Origin: DAINRZ01 sp964634885
GTDB taxonomy: Bacteria; Bacteroidota; Ignavibacteria; Kapaibacteriales; UBA2268
Direction: 5' to 3'
Assembly: GCA_964634885.1 (NCBI GenBank)
Contig: CAZWLN010000003.1
Coordinates: 129,798-193,797 of the forward strand
DNA length: 64,000 bases
The stretch's first letter is position 1, and each line of letters opens with the position of its first letter. The notes beneath the pieces were generated by a model. It was not told the origin of the DNA. It worked only from the letters and a program-made list of their open reading frames with translations, and did no database searches. The translations under genes were made by a program, and so were the position numbers. Positions 8,217 through 17,529 of the stretch are shown in pieces.

Positions 8217-9350
8217 TTACTTCTTCACGAACATCTTTTTCTCGCTGCCGGTTTTAATGAAATACACTCCCGGAGTTAAGCCTGAGATGTTAATCCGGCA
8301 ATTGTCCGGCATAGGTATAATCACCGGTTGACCGAGGATATTGTAAATATTAATATTTTCGGGCAGGGGCGCTATTTCAATATAGTCCCCGGCGGGATTC
8401 GGGAACAGGCATATTCCATTATCCTCATTTCTTTCATTAACGTATGTAATCAGGGTTTTCGGCTCGAAATAGGGCCATAGGATGTCTGCTGCCTTGTAGG
8501 GAACATTTGTACCGTTGGGATACTGATGGAAGAGGTTTTTAATGATGGAAAACCTGAACTCGGTGGTTACTTCAACGGTAGCGGGTTCCTCGAAGATATA
8601 TGTCAAAGCAATGGAGCTTGAGTTTTTTGAATGGTCCCAGGTAAGGCCCAGGCAGCCCAGGTATCTTGTCATAACACCGTTCAAATACAGGAGTATGGAG
8701 TCATTGAAAGGGAATTCGCTGATTGATACATAATTGACGAGCCACTTCTCGTCCAGTGTACCCAGGGTAAGCCAGAACGGCACGTTGTTCTTTGCTTTAG
8801 CCGAATCGAAGGGATGGAGGCTACCGGCGTGAGATGCCAGCGCTGCAAAAATATCGCTTGCTTCTACAGCCAGCTTACTGACGAACCCGCCACCGTTTGA
8901 GAACCCGGTGGCATATATGCGCTGGGCATTAACCGGGAAAAGCAGCTTGACCGTATCAACCATTTTACGGACGAAATACACATCATCTCTTAGGTATTGC
9001 CCCGGGACAGCCATTTCTTCCAGGGCGCCGTTGTGCCATTTGGTAGTTTTTTCTGTGACTCCGTCCTCAGTAACGTTGTATCTCAGGGCAGTAGGATAGA
9101 CCGTAAGAAATTTTTCAAGGTCGCCTTTCTCTTTCCATTCGGACGTATCGTAGAAATACTGTCCACCCTGTCCCGTTCCGTGGAATACGAACACGACGGG
9201 ATAGCCGTTTTCAGGAGCGTCGCCTTCTGGCCTTGAAACGATGAATTGCCTGCTGTCGCTGCCGATCTGCATGGTATAATCAAACCTTGTTCCGGCGGCA
9301 AGGGAAGATGTCAGTACCGGCAATAAAAACAATAATAATGCTTTGAACAT
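8217..9350 (-). CDS. Secreted LpqC/feruloyl-esterase-like hydrolase with T9SS tail
   Basis: The preferred start at 9350 (MFKALLLFLLPVLTSSLAAG) has an AGGAGACTAT ribosome site and gives a clean signal peptide and 377 residues; an upstream start at 9446 is unlikely. The alpha/beta hydrolase domain shows the oxyanion loop FVFHGTGQGG and the nucleophile elbow GFSNGG, as in polyhydroxybutyrate depolymerase and feruloyl esterases of the LpqC type. About the last 75 residues form a T9SS type A sorting domain (FPNPAGDYIEI, NIYNILGQ, GLTPGVYFIK, MFVKK). The protein is expected at the outer membrane surface or outside. Its substrate cannot be read from the sequence. Confidence 0.87.
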   Translation of the reverse strand: MFKALLLFLLPVLTSSLAAGTRFDYTMQIGSDSRQFIVSRPEGDAPENGYPVVFVFHGTGQGGQYFYDTSEWKEKGDLEKFLTVYPTALRYNVTEDGVTEKTTKWHNGALEEMAVPGQYLRDDVYFVRKMVDTVKLLFPVNAQRIYATGFSNGGGFVSKLAVEASDIFAALASHAGSLHPFDSAKAKNNVPFWLTLGTLDEKWLVNYVSISEFPFNDSILLYLNGVMTRYLGCLGLTWDHSKNSSSIALTYIFEEPATVEVTTEFRFSIIKNLFHQYPNGTNVPYKAADILWPYFEPKTLITYVNERNEDNGICLFPNPAGDYIEIAPLPENINIYNILGQPVIIPMPDNCRINISGLTPGVYFIKTGSEKKMFVKK

Positions 9351-9551
9351 ATAGTCTCCTATTAAATAGTGAAGCATTAATATCCCATTTCCATCAAACA
9401 GAAGCGAATCAAAGAACGAATACATAATTATTTGAAAAATAAACAATTAATGCTATTATTCAAAACAATAATTTGATATATTTAATCATTAAAATCCGGT
9501 TAAAGAATAGTGTCTTATACCAGAGGCCCCAAAAGGCCTTTGATTGGGATT

Positions 9552-11831
9552 TTACTCCTTCACGAACATCTTTGTTGCGCTGCCGGCTTTAATGAAATAT
9601 ACTCCCGGAGCTAAGCCGGTAAGGTTGATTTTCAGCCTGCCGTTTTCCGACTGAAAGTCGGTAGTAAAGGGCACCTGCAATCCGCTTATATTGAAGATTG
9701 CGACCTCTTTGTTTTCGCCGCCGGCATTGTCGATTTCTACGTAGTCTTTTACAGGATTGGGAAAAACTGCCATTCCGGGCAAGCGTTCAGGTTCGGAAAC
9801 CGACAGGTATTCAGGCAGCCTCCACTTTACTATAGATTTGTTTGAAGTGGTAATAAGAAACTTGCCGCTCTCAGAATAATGTATATTATTTATATTGATG
9901 CTTACGAAAATACTGTTTATTTCGGCAGAATCGGCCAAATCATTGTAAATATACAAAACGGTGTCGGCAATGAAGTCTATATACTTAATTACGTAGCCGT
10001 TGGCGGCAAACAGTTTGTTGTCATTAGTAAAGGCGCAGGAATTGAATGACCCTCGATACAATATCCCCTGCTTATCCTCAAAATAGCCGCCATAGCTTCT
10101 AATTGTCTTCCAGTTGTCAGTAGATTTTATCCTGACTGAGTCAACGTCCCGTTCAAAATTTGTAGCAAGAGACAAGTACCGGCCGTCGGGAGAGAAAACC
10201 AGGTCGATCACTTCTGAACCGGTGCGGTTTCCCCAAATAGAATTAAACGCAAAATATTCCTTGTAAACGACTTCCCAGTCTTCCGTACTCCAGACAATGA
10301 ACGTACTGTCGCGATCGCAGGAAACCAGGTATTTGCCGTCGGGAGAATAGCTCACAGCTACGCCGCCGTAATAAGTTCCTGGCGGAATTTCCGAAATATG
10401 CTGAATCAGTTTCTTTATTGTTTTACCTTCAGCCACATCGATAACATATGTCAGCGAGTCGAATTCGAAGACTCCGGCAATCTGCGAACCGTCGGGAGAG
10501 AATGACAGCTCATTGAAGCCGTGGTCTATACCCAGCATTACGCTGTCGATCTTCTTCAGGATAGTTTTTTTTTCGACGTCCCAAATGACTACTATATTAT
10601 TAAAATGACCTGATTGTTCGCTTGACGCCAGCAATTTGCCGTCGGGAGAAAAAGCCAGGGCGCTGACCCAACTTTGATGATGGTCCAGCGTGGCAATCAA
10701 TTCGCCGCTTGTTGTGTTCCAAAGCTTAATTGAGTAATCCTGGCCCCCGGTAGCGAGAATTTTCCCGTCAGGCGACAACGCCGAACAATATATCCAGTCG
10801 TTATGCATATCAGTCAGAGTGTCAACCAGAACGTAAATTCTTTCCTTCTTGACGGTATTCCATTTCTCAAGTTTCTTGCCGTATGTTAACAGTATTTCGC
10901 TATCGTTCAGGACTTTCAAAAAATTAACAGATTTTGGGCTTCTGTACGTTTCAAGGGATTGAACTACGGAATCGTTGACGTAATCGTATTTCTCGATTAT
11001 GTTGCTTAGATAATGCGAGTAAAAGATATATTTGTTATCATCTGAGAAACACAAAGACTCACAGGAAAACTTCCCGGGCCTGGAAGAATCGATCAGTTGC
11101 TCTGTTGCAATGTTCCAGACCAGCAGGCAGGGCTCGTTGGAACTGACAGAGGCGGAGACGGCAACGAGTTCATTGTCGCCTGAAATCGCTACCGACGATG
11201 TCCCTCCGAGTTGCCGGTACTTTTGATGGAGTATTACATTGCCGGTTTCTGTTTCGACGACATAAAGGTCTTTATTGGGAAGAGAATCAACCTTAGAATA
11301 ATTGCCGGTTTCGTTTACAACCGCGAAATACTTGCAGTCCCTTGATATGCTTTTTGGGGTATTCCAATGTAATGTATGACTATATGTCAGGACAGGCCTG
11401 TGTTGTTCGATATCATAAAGCATATCCTTCAGGGTATCGCCTTCCTTATACCTGACGAGCAGTCTTTTGTCGCCTTTAACGAATGAGAATTCATAGATAG
11501 TTTTTCCGGTTTTTTCCACTGAAACCCGTTCTTTCTTGTCAATATCCCAGATATATATCTCATCGTTAGTATCATTCCACATTGCCAACAGTTTCCCATT
11601 GTGAGATATGCTCAATAGAAATACCGAATCCGGCATCCCGAAAATCAACTTCTGCTGCTGCAAATCCCACACAATCGGCCTGCAACTGTTCAGCGATGCG
11701 AACCTCGAGTTGTCGTCCGAGATTGAAGATGAAAGCAGGAGTTGGATGAAGTAGTCTTTCTTCCAGCTTATGTCAGATGATACAGCCTTACAAGTAAATA
11801 AAAGAATCAGTAAAAACAATACTTTTTTCAT
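9552..11831 (-). CDS. Secreted WD40-repeat protein with T9SS tail
   Basis: The ATG at 11831 (MKKVLFLLILLFTCKAVSS) gives a signal peptide and 759 residues; an in-frame TTG four codons earlier is the other option. The body has WD40-type blades with repeated SPDGK motifs followed by VWD or LWN strands (ALSPDGKILATGG, AFSPDGKLLASSE, SYSPDGKYLVSC, VFSPDGRYLSLA). The C-terminus is a T9SS type A sorting domain (FPNPVKDYVEI, GLAPGVYFIKAG, KMFVKE). It probably works as a surface binding scaffold. The tail DNA is nearly identical to those at 8217 and to the orphan remnants. Confidence 0.87.
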   Translation of the reverse strand: MKKVLFLLILLFTCKAVSSDISWKKDYFIQLLLSSSISDDNSRFASLNSCRPIVWDLQQQKLIFGMPDSVFLLSISHNGKLLAMWNDTNDEIYIWDIDKKERVSVEKTGKTIYEFSFVKGDKRLLVRYKEGDTLKDMLYDIEQHRPVLTYSHTLHWNTPKSISRDCKYFAVVNETGNYSKVDSLPNKDLYVVETETGNVILHQKYRQLGGTSSVAISGDNELVAVSASVSSNEPCLLVWNIATEQLIDSSRPGKFSCESLCFSDDNKYIFYSHYLSNIIEKYDYVNDSVVQSLETYRSPKSVNFLKVLNDSEILLTYGKKLEKWNTVKKERIYVLVDTLTDMHNDWIYCSALSPDGKILATGGQDYSIKLWNTTSGELIATLDHHQSWVSALAFSPDGKLLASSEQSGHFNNIVVIWDVEKKTILKKIDSVMLGIDHGFNELSFSPDGSQIAGVFEFDSLTYVIDVAEGKTIKKLIQHISEIPPGTYYGGVAVSYSPDGKYLVSCDRDSTFIVWSTEDWEVVYKEYFAFNSIWGNRTGSEVIDLVFSPDGRYLSLATNFERDVDSVRIKSTDNWKTIRSYGGYFEDKQGILYRGSFNSCAFTNDNKLFAANGYVIKYIDFIADTVLYIYNDLADSAEINSIFVSININNIHYSESGKFLITTSNKSIVKWRLPEYLSVSEPERLPGMAVFPNPVKDYVEIDNAGGENKEVAIFNISGLQVPFTTDFQSENGRLKINLTGLAPGVYFIKAGSATKMFVKE

Positions 11832-12083
11832 TCCTTTTCTCAAGAAAAAATTGAAACAAAATTTTGTTCTTCAATTATATGTAAAACAATCAACAGAAGA
11901 AAAAGTTACACTATGGGATGAAATATTATACACAGGTATCAAATAATCGAAAGAAAAGGCTAAATAATATTAACCTTTAGCTACGAGCAGAATTTACCGA
12001 CAGGCACGTAATTATATGGCCGTATCGGGCAGGGTCATTAATACAGTGTTATGTTAAATGGGACATTCAGAAATATTTAACAA

Positions 12084-12104
12084 GCCCCGCCCGGGAGGCG
12101 GAGC
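12084..12104 (-). terminator. Terminator-like hairpin of the sdh operon
   Basis: On the minus strand GCTCCGCC and GGCGGGGC form an 8-bp stem (one G-U pair) with a 5-nt loop, 15 bp after the sdhB stop. The following tract (TTGTTAAAT) is only moderately T-rich, so a Rho-independent role is likely but not certain. Confidence 0.6.
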
Positions 12105-12119
12105 CTGTCAAAATAGATA

Positions 12120-12875
12120 TTACTTCTTCTTTTCTTCTAACAGCGCCGACTTCAGGTAATCCCTGTTCATCATGGCGATGAACCTCACTGAGACCTGTTT
12201 CGGGCAGACTGCCTCGCACTCGTAGAAGTTGGTGCAGGAGCCGAAGCCTTCTTTCTCCATCTGCCTTACCATCGCCAGGGCGCGTTTCTTGCGCTCGGGC
12301 TGTCCGTGCGGCAGCAGCGCCAGCTGGGACATCTTTGCAGATGTGAACAGCATTGCGGCGGCGTTGGGACAGGAAGCTGCACAGGCTCCGCAGCCGATGC
12401 AGGCGGCGGCGTCCATGCTCAGCTCTGCTTTTTCTTTCGATACCGGCAGGCCGTTGGCTTCCGGGGCATTGCCGGTGTTGATTCCGATGAATCCTCCTGC
12501 CTGGATGATCCTGTCGAAGGCGGACCTGTCCACGACTAAGTCCTTAATCAACGGGAACGCTTTCACCCTGAACGGCTCGATATAGACGTCGGCGCCGTCC
12601 TTGAATTTCCTCATGTGTAGCTGGCAGGTGGTAGTTGCCTTCTCGGGGCCGTGCGGGTTGCCGTTGATTACCAGCGAGCAGGCGCCGCAGATGCCCTCGC
12701 GACAGTCGTGGTCGAATGCAATCGGGTCCTCGCCTTTCAGTATCAGGCGCTCGTTCAGTGTGTCGAGCATCTCTAAGAAAGACATGTCGGGGCTTACGTC
12801 GTCATGGTCGTATGTTACCATTGCACCCGGTGTCTGGGCGTTCTTCTGTCTCCATATATGTAGTTTTAGTTTCAT
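12120..12875 (-). CDS. sdhB: Succinate dehydrogenase/fumarate reductase iron-sulfur subunit
   Basis: The 251-residue protein carries three Fe-S cluster sites. The [2Fe-2S] site is CREGICGACSLVING plus a later Cys near residue 79. The [4Fe-4S] site is CIGCGACAASCP at about 150. The [3Fe-4S] site uses Cys in the CTNFYECEAVCP segment near 215. It passes electrons from the flavoprotein to the membrane subunit. Its start overlaps the sdhA stop (TAATG), so translation is coupled. Sequence alone cannot tell whether the complex runs as succinate:quinone or quinol:fumarate reductase; the three-subunit C-A-B layout resembles the Bacillus/epsilon-type enzymes. Confidence 0.95.
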   Translation of the reverse strand: MKLKLHIWRQKNAQTPGAMVTYDHDDVSPDMSFLEMLDTLNERLILKGEDPIAFDHDCREGICGACSLVINGNPHGPEKATTTCQLHMRKFKDGADVYIEPFRVKAFPLIKDLVVDRSAFDRIIQAGGFIGINTGNAPEANGLPVSKEKAELSMDAAACIGCGACAASCPNAAAMLFTSAKMSQLALLPHGQPERKKRALAMVRQMEKEGFGSCTNFYECEAVCPKQVSVRFIAMMNRDYLKSALLEEKKK

Positions 12876-14794
12876 TATTTGTAACTCCTGACAGCTAATT
12901 CTACATTTTCAAATTCTAATTCTTCCTTGTGCCTGTTGGGCTTGTTGCCAACCCCGGTGTACTCCCAGGCAGCCACATGAGCGAATTCCTCATCGTTGCG
13001 TTTTGCCTCGCCGTCTTCCGTCTGGAATTCCTCGCGGAAGTGTGCGCCGCAGGACTCGCGCCTTTCGAGGGCGTCCCACGCCAGGACTTCGGCAAACTCG
13101 AGGAAGTCCGCGACGCGGCAGGCTCTTTCGAGTACGACATTCAGGTCTTCTTTGCTGCCGGTGACTTTGACGTTCTTCCAGAACTCCTCCCTGATGAGAG
13201 GTATCTTCTCGAGTACCGTCTTCAATCCGGCTTCGTTCCGGCCCATGCCGATATACTGCCAAACGACATCGCCGAGTTCGCGGTGGAACTGGGCAGGTGT
13301 CTTGCTGCCGTTAATGTTCATTAACCTGTCTATCTTTGCCCTGGCGTCCTCTTCCGCCTTTTTGAACTCGGGATGGTCTGTGCTGACGGGTTCTTTAAGC
13401 GGAGTGTACCTCGCCATGTAATCGGCGATGGTGTAAGGGATGACGAAATAGCCGTCGGCGAGGCCCTGCATTAGTGCGCTGGCTCCGAGCCTGTTGGCTC
13501 CGTGGTCCGAGAAGTTCGCTTCTCCGAGGACATGGAGGCCGGGAATGTTGCTCATCAGGTTGTAATCCACCCACAGGCCGCCCATGGTATAGTGCGATGC
13601 CGGGTAGATCATCATCGGTTCGGTGTACGGATCGACACCCATGATTCTTTCGTACATCTCGAAGAGGTTGCCGTACCGTTCTTCGATGACATTCTTGCCG
13701 AGGCGGGCGATGGCGTCTTTGAAGTCGAGATAGACACCGTAGCCGGTAGCAGCCACACCCCTGCCGTCCTCGCATACTTCCTTCGCGGCACGCGATGAGA
13801 TGTCCCTCGGCGAGAGGTTGCCGAAGCTGGGATACTTACGCTCGAGGTAGTAATCCCTCTCTTGTTCGGGTATGTCGTTGGGACGGCGTTTGTCGCCTTT
13901 GTTCTTCGGTACCCAGATCCTGCCGTCGTTACGGAGCGATTCGGACATGAGCGTCAGTTTTGACTGGTGGTCGCCGCTGACGGGTATGCAGGTAGGATGT
14001 ATCTGTGTATAGCAAGGATTGGCAAAGAGGGCTCCTTTTTTGTACGCCCTGTAAGCGGCAGTAACGTTACACGCCTGGGCGTTTGTCGAAAGGAAGAATA
14101 CGTTGCCGTAGCCGCCTGTAGCAAGGATGACGGCGTCGGCCCAGTGCGACTCTATCTTTCCGGTAACCAGGTCGCGGGTAACGATGCCGCGTGCTTTACC
14201 GTTAATTATTACAATGTCCATCATCTCTTTGCGGATGTGGAGCTTTACCTGTTTCAGGCCGACCTGGCGCATCAGGGCCTGGTAGGCTCCCAACAGAAGC
14301 TGCTGCCCCGTTTGCCCTCGAGCGTAGAATGTACGCGACAACTGTGCTCCGCCGAACGACCTGTTCGAAAGCAGCCCGCCGTATTCCCGGGCGAAGGGCA
14401 CACCCTGTGCGACGCACTGGTCGATGATGTTGTTGGCGACCTGTGCCAGCCTGTAAACGTTGCCTTCGCGTGAGCGGTAATCGCCGCCTTTGATGGTGTC
14501 GTAGAACAGGCGGTGGATGCTGTCGCCGTCGTTGGGGTAATTCTTTGCAGCGTTGATGCCGCCCTGGGCAGCAATGCTGTGAGCCCTGCGGGCGCTGTCG
14601 TTGTAAGTGAAGGCTTCGACGTTGTAACCCATCTCTGCCAGAGAGGCAGCAGCAGAACCGCCTGCAAGGCCCGTACCCACAACGATTATCTTATATTTCC
14701 GCCTGTTCGACGGGTTTATCAGCTTCATTTCGAAGCGGTGTTTGTCCCATTTATCCTTTAAAGGCCCGGAAGGTATTTTAGAATCTAATATCAT
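12875..14794 (-). CDS. sdhA: Succinate dehydrogenase/fumarate reductase flavoprotein subunit
   Basis: The 639-residue subunit oxidises succinate or reduces fumarate with covalently bound FAD. It shows the dinucleotide fold VVGTGLAGGSAAASLAEMG near residues 38-56, the FAD-linking histidine in RRAHSIAAQGG, and the substrate-site segment SDHGANRLGASALMQGL. Its length is that of the non-classical (Bacillus-like) SdhA group. It overlaps sdhC by 4 bp and sdhB by 1 bp, forming one operon. No truncation or anomaly is seen. Confidence 0.96.
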   Translation of the reverse strand: MILDSKIPSGPLKDKWDKHRFEMKLINPSNRRKYKIIVVGTGLAGGSAAASLAEMGYNVEAFTYNDSARRAHSIAAQGGINAAKNYPNDGDSIHRLFYDTIKGGDYRSREGNVYRLAQVANNIIDQCVAQGVPFAREYGGLLSNRSFGGAQLSRTFYARGQTGQQLLLGAYQALMRQVGLKQVKLHIRKEMMDIVIINGKARGIVTRDLVTGKIESHWADAVILATGGYGNVFFLSTNAQACNVTAAYRAYKKGALFANPCYTQIHPTCIPVSGDHQSKLTLMSESLRNDGRIWVPKNKGDKRRPNDIPEQERDYYLERKYPSFGNLSPRDISSRAAKEVCEDGRGVAATGYGVYLDFKDAIARLGKNVIEERYGNLFEMYERIMGVDPYTEPMMIYPASHYTMGGLWVDYNLMSNIPGLHVLGEANFSDHGANRLGASALMQGLADGYFVIPYTIADYMARYTPLKEPVSTDHPEFKKAEEDARAKIDRLMNINGSKTPAQFHRELGDVVWQYIGMGRNEAGLKTVLEKIPLIREEFWKNVKVTGSKEDLNVVLERACRVADFLEFAEVLAWDALERRESCGAHFREEFQTEDGEAKRNDEEFAHVAAWEYTGVGNKPNRHKEELEFENVELAVRSYK

Positions 14795-15495
14795 AGCATA
14801 TCCCTCCCGAATTTGAAAATGAAAACAGAAATTGGCAATGAAAGGAAAACTAAGGTAAGTATCCAGGAATAGGCAACGCTGAAGCCCTGCAGGAACCTGA
14901 AATACTTCGGGTGGTTCCAGCCGAGTGTCTGGAACATACTTTGTATTGCATGATTCAGGTGGAAGCCGAGGATAGTCACCCAGACGACATAGGAAACAGC
15001 GATGACGGGCTGTGAAAAGCTTTTGATCATCATACCCCAGATGTCGTGCCTTACGAAGATGTTACCGGGGCCGTAATAGTCCGGGTGTCCGTAATTGGCG
15101 GTGTCGATCTGTCCCATTGTGAAATGTAGCAGATGATAGACCAGGAAGGCGAAAATCATGATGCCGGTCCAGATCATTGTGCGGGATGTTAGCTTTGCCT
15201 TGATGTAGTTCTTCACCTGGTACCTGTCGGGTTTAGCCGAGAGATTGAGGAACTTGAGCCTTACGGACGTAATGACGTGCAGCACCAGGGAGAGGAACAG
15301 TACACTCCTGATGATCCAGAGTATATCTCCAAGTCCCTGAAGGAAGTGAGCGTAAGCATTGTAAACATCCCTACCTAAAAACATTTGCGCATTACCTAAT
15401 GCATGCCCGGTGATGAAAAGACCGAGTATGAGTCCGGTAATCGCCATCACCCATTTGCTTAGAATGGTTGATTTCAGGTAGCCGAAAACTGACAT
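14791..15495 (-). CDS. sdhC: Succinate dehydrogenase cytochrome b membrane subunit
   Basis: The 234-residue protein has five hydrophobic helices (starting around residues 15, 60, 110, 155 and 205) and histidines within or next to them (ITGHALGNAQM, LVLHVITSVR, YHLLHFTMGQ, LGFHLNHAIQSM) that can bind haem b. It matches the single-anchor SdhC/FrdC type of Bacillus-like complexes and exchanges electrons with menaquinone in the inner membrane. It is the first gene of sdhCAB; the sdhA start overlaps its stop by 4 bp. Confidence 0.93.
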   Translation of the reverse strand: MSVFGYLKSTILSKWVMAITGLILGLFITGHALGNAQMFLGRDVYNAYAHFLQGLGDILWIIRSVLFLSLVLHVITSVRLKFLNLSAKPDRYQVKNYIKAKLTSRTMIWTGIMIFAFLVYHLLHFTMGQIDTANYGHPDYYGPGNIFVRHDIWGMMIKSFSQPVIAVSYVVWVTILGFHLNHAIQSMFQTLGWNHPKYFRFLQGFSVAYSWILTLVFLSLPISVFIFKFGRDML

Positions 15496-15827
15496 ATTAC
15501 CTCTGATGATTATTTATAAAATCAATTAATTATCCTCAAATTCCGGAGAGATCAGCAACTCTTCCGGTTGTTGATTGTTATCTCTGTTTTATGTATTTGT
15601 GCAAATTAAAAAAATTAATCTATCTTGATCAATCATAATTTACATTTTCATTTTTCAATTAAACAGGGTGTTATACTCTATTTACTTTAAATTAATATTT
15701 TAATTTTAAAAAACATATAGAAATTTCGGGGAAGTGAAAATATTCCGGATAAATATTACAACTTAACTCAAATAGTCAAATGAAGTATTGGCTATTACAA
15801 TTTAGAACATCGATTCATTTGAATTGT
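15496..15827. other. AT-rich intergenic region with no gene seen
   Basis: This stretch upstream of sdhC should hold the sdh promoter, but I could not assign a convincing one by eye. No repeat module, RNA gene or ORF was seen. Base composition drops sharply here and stays AT-rich through the accessory island to about 18.3 kb. Confidence 0.5.
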
Positions 15828-16229
15828 CTATTTGTTATTGTTTTTATCAATGTTTTTGGAGGCGATTTGTTCTTGTACGAAAAATGACTGTAATTCTGTA
15901 ACTTTGTACTCGGTCTTTCTTTTCTCAAGAACACCGGTTATACGGACAGTTTTATTACCATCATGTGCTTGAACTGCTCTGTGATATTCTTCTGAACTGA
16001 GAGTAACTAATACATCCCAATTCACATTGTCAATTAAGGTCTTGATTTTAATAGTGTTTTTGTCCCCTTCAACATCTCTTGAGCTAAGTTGAATAATCTT
16101 ACCTTCAACTTTCATTTCTTTTATATCATTTATTCTTTGTTTTACATCTTTGGCAAATCTTGACAAATTACCAATCTTCTTTTCTGTTAATTCGGAGACA
16201 TTCAATTTTTTTGGTTTCTTTATTATCAT
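15828..16229 (-). CDS. OB-fold-like fragment, probable C-terminal half of an IS-split gene
   Basis: The 133-residue ORF has a coiled-coil-like start (ELTEKKIGNLSRFAKDVKQRI) and then strands VEGKIIQLSSRD, IKIKTLIDNVNW, YHRAVQAHDG and VRITGVLEKR, a pattern I associate with OB-like nucleic-acid-binding or signalling domains. It shares orientation, composition and context with the 257-residue ORF on the other side of the IS200-type element. The ORF at 16756 loses its own C-terminus exactly at the IS, so the two are most simply the halves of one gene of about 390 codons. It could instead be an intact downstream gene. Function is unknown. Confidence 0.6.
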   Translation of the reverse strand: MIIKKPKKLNVSELTEKKIGNLSRFAKDVKQRINDIKEMKVEGKIIQLSSRDVEGDKNTIKIKTLIDNVNWDVLVTLSSEEYHRAVQAHDGNKTVRITGVLEKRKTEYKVTELQSFFVQEQIASKNIDKNNNK

Positions 16230-16239
16230 AGAAGATTAG

Positions 16240-16795
16240 TAAAAACTATGCACTTTCAGTGCAATACTTTAGTTGCTACACATTTTTTTGTATATTTGAA
16301 AGATGGGAAATGAATATAGACATGGTAGTCATACAATCTCAAGACTAAGTGCTCATATAGTATGGGTAACGAAGTATAGAAAGAAAGTATTGACAGGAGA
16401 TATACAGATAAGGTGCAGGGATCTGATAAAACAGATATGCGATAGTGAAGATGTGTCGATACTAAAGGGAGCAGTAAGTAAAGACCATGTCCATATTCTC
16501 ATAGAATATAGTCCCTCATTGGGTATCAGCGAATTAGTGAAACGATTGAAGGGAAGAAGTTCAAGGTTACTTCAAAAAGAATATCCGAAATTGCAGAAGG
16601 AGTATTGGGGAAAACACTTTTGGGCTATAGGATATGGAGTCTGGAGTACTGGAAATATAACAGAAGAAATAATAAAAGAATATCTTGAGCATCATAAAGA
16701 TCAATCAAATTATGATAATGATAATTTTATATTGGAGTAGTGAATTTCATTCACCTTAAAACCTATGCACTTTCAGTGCATAGTGGTTTAGTCTT
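16240..16795 (+). mobile_element. IS200/IS605-type insertion sequence
   Basis: A single Y1-type transposase gene is bounded by two near-identical palindromes. The left one is TGCACT-TTC-AGTGCA at 16249-16263. The right one is TATGCACTTTCAGTGCATA at 16764-16782. Both have the same TTC loop and are followed by CTTTAGT or GGTTTAGT. Subterminal hairpins without inverted terminal repeats are the hallmark of this family. The exact outer ends cannot be fixed by eye, because the element leaves no target duplication; they should lie within about 30 bp of the hairpins. Confidence 0.88.
16303..16740 (+). CDS. tnpA: IS200-type Y1 transposase
   Basis: The 145-residue HUH/Y1 single-strand transposase has the H-x-H pair in SKDHVHILIEY (residues 62 and 64) and the nucleophilic Tyr at about 127 in EEIIKEYLEHH. 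It recognises the subterminal hairpins at either side and excises and inserts single-stranded DNA. There is no tnpB gene, so the element is of the IS200 rather than IS605 kind. The gene is full length and looks active. It lies opposite in strand to the gene it appears to interrupt. Confidence 0.95.
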   Translation: MGNEYRHGSHTISRLSAHIVWVTKYRKKVLTGDIQIRCRDLIKQICDSEDVSILKGAVSKDHVHILIEYSPSLGISELVKRLKGRSSRLLQKEYPKLQKEYWGKHFWAIGYGVWSTGNITEEIIKEYLEHHKDQSNYDNDNFILE

Positions 16796-17529
16796 TTTAA
16801 CTCAAAATCAACATCATTCAGTTCAATGCTATCATAAAAATCATGTAATTTCTCAGTAACATTTACACTAATAAAACCTTTATTCATGATCAATTCTTCA
16901 TCGGAAGGTTCCATATATTCTTCTTTGAGAATCCTGGAATTAATGAATTCAATTACATCAAAGAATTTATTATTAATATCATACCCCTTTATTGGTTCAC
17001 TAAAAAGGTTTTCGATCTGGATTTCCTCTTCATTTGGAAGTTCAACTTTAGTTATTAAGCTTCCTTCGTCATTTTTAATAAACCTGCAATAATTAATGTA
17101 TCGTTCAGCTTCTTCAACATCTTTTTCAAAAATATGCTGTTTTTGTTTTACCGTGAAAGAAGCTGTTTCATATAGCATATTTCTGATTTTACTTATGTAT
17201 TTCTCAAAATCTTTCAGAGGAGGTTTGCCGTCTTTGATATTGTCATTAAATATATGTAATTTAAGGATTTGCTTGCTATCAATAATAATTTCTGATAAAT
17301 CATCAGATTTTTCATCATGTAGATTAGATACTATATCTAACAATCTTTCAATGTTTCGAACAAAATCTGATTTGTCAATTTGATTTGGTATGTATAATCG
17401 AAAATCTTTTTCAATGTCTAACCCGGAGTCAGGTATAAATATGTCATATTTACTATTGGAAGTATTTAAATACCAATTTCTACTCTGAAGATATTCTTTA
17501 AAGTTTTTATATATTTCACTTCTATTCAT
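16756..17529 (-). CDS. Unknown accessory protein, 3' end replaced by IS DNA
   Basis: The 257-residue protein is not one I recognise by name. It is acidic and Lys/Asp-rich with no membrane segment. Visible segments include DIFIPDSGLDIEKDFRLYIP, KQILKLHIFND and FISVNVTEKLHDFYDSIEL. The last 13 residues or so (RLNHYALKVHRF) are encoded by the right end of the IS200-type element, so the native C-terminus is missing and probably continues in the ORF at 15828. Its ATG follows the DUF4365 stop directly (TAAATG), showing a tight two-gene operon. The pair may be a defence or stress unit, by analogy with other DUF4365 contexts; this is inference. Confidence 0.65.
   Translation of the reverse strand: MNRSEIYKNFKEYLQSRNWYLNTSNSKYDIFIPDSGLDIEKDFRLYIPNQIDKSDFVRNIERLLDIVSNLHDEKSDDLSEIIIDSKQILKLHIFNDNIKDGKPPLKDFEKYISKIRNMLYETASFTVKQKQHIFEKDVEEAERYINYCRFIKNDEGSLITKVELPNEEEIQIENLFSEPIKGYDINNKFFDVIEFINSRILKEEYMEPSDEELIMNKGFISVNVTEKLHDFYDSIELNDVDFELKRLNHYALKVHRF

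Noticed and set aside
12990..13775. Several Arg-rich ORFs overlapping sdhA
   Set aside because: They are shadow frames of a well-conserved flavoprotein gene.
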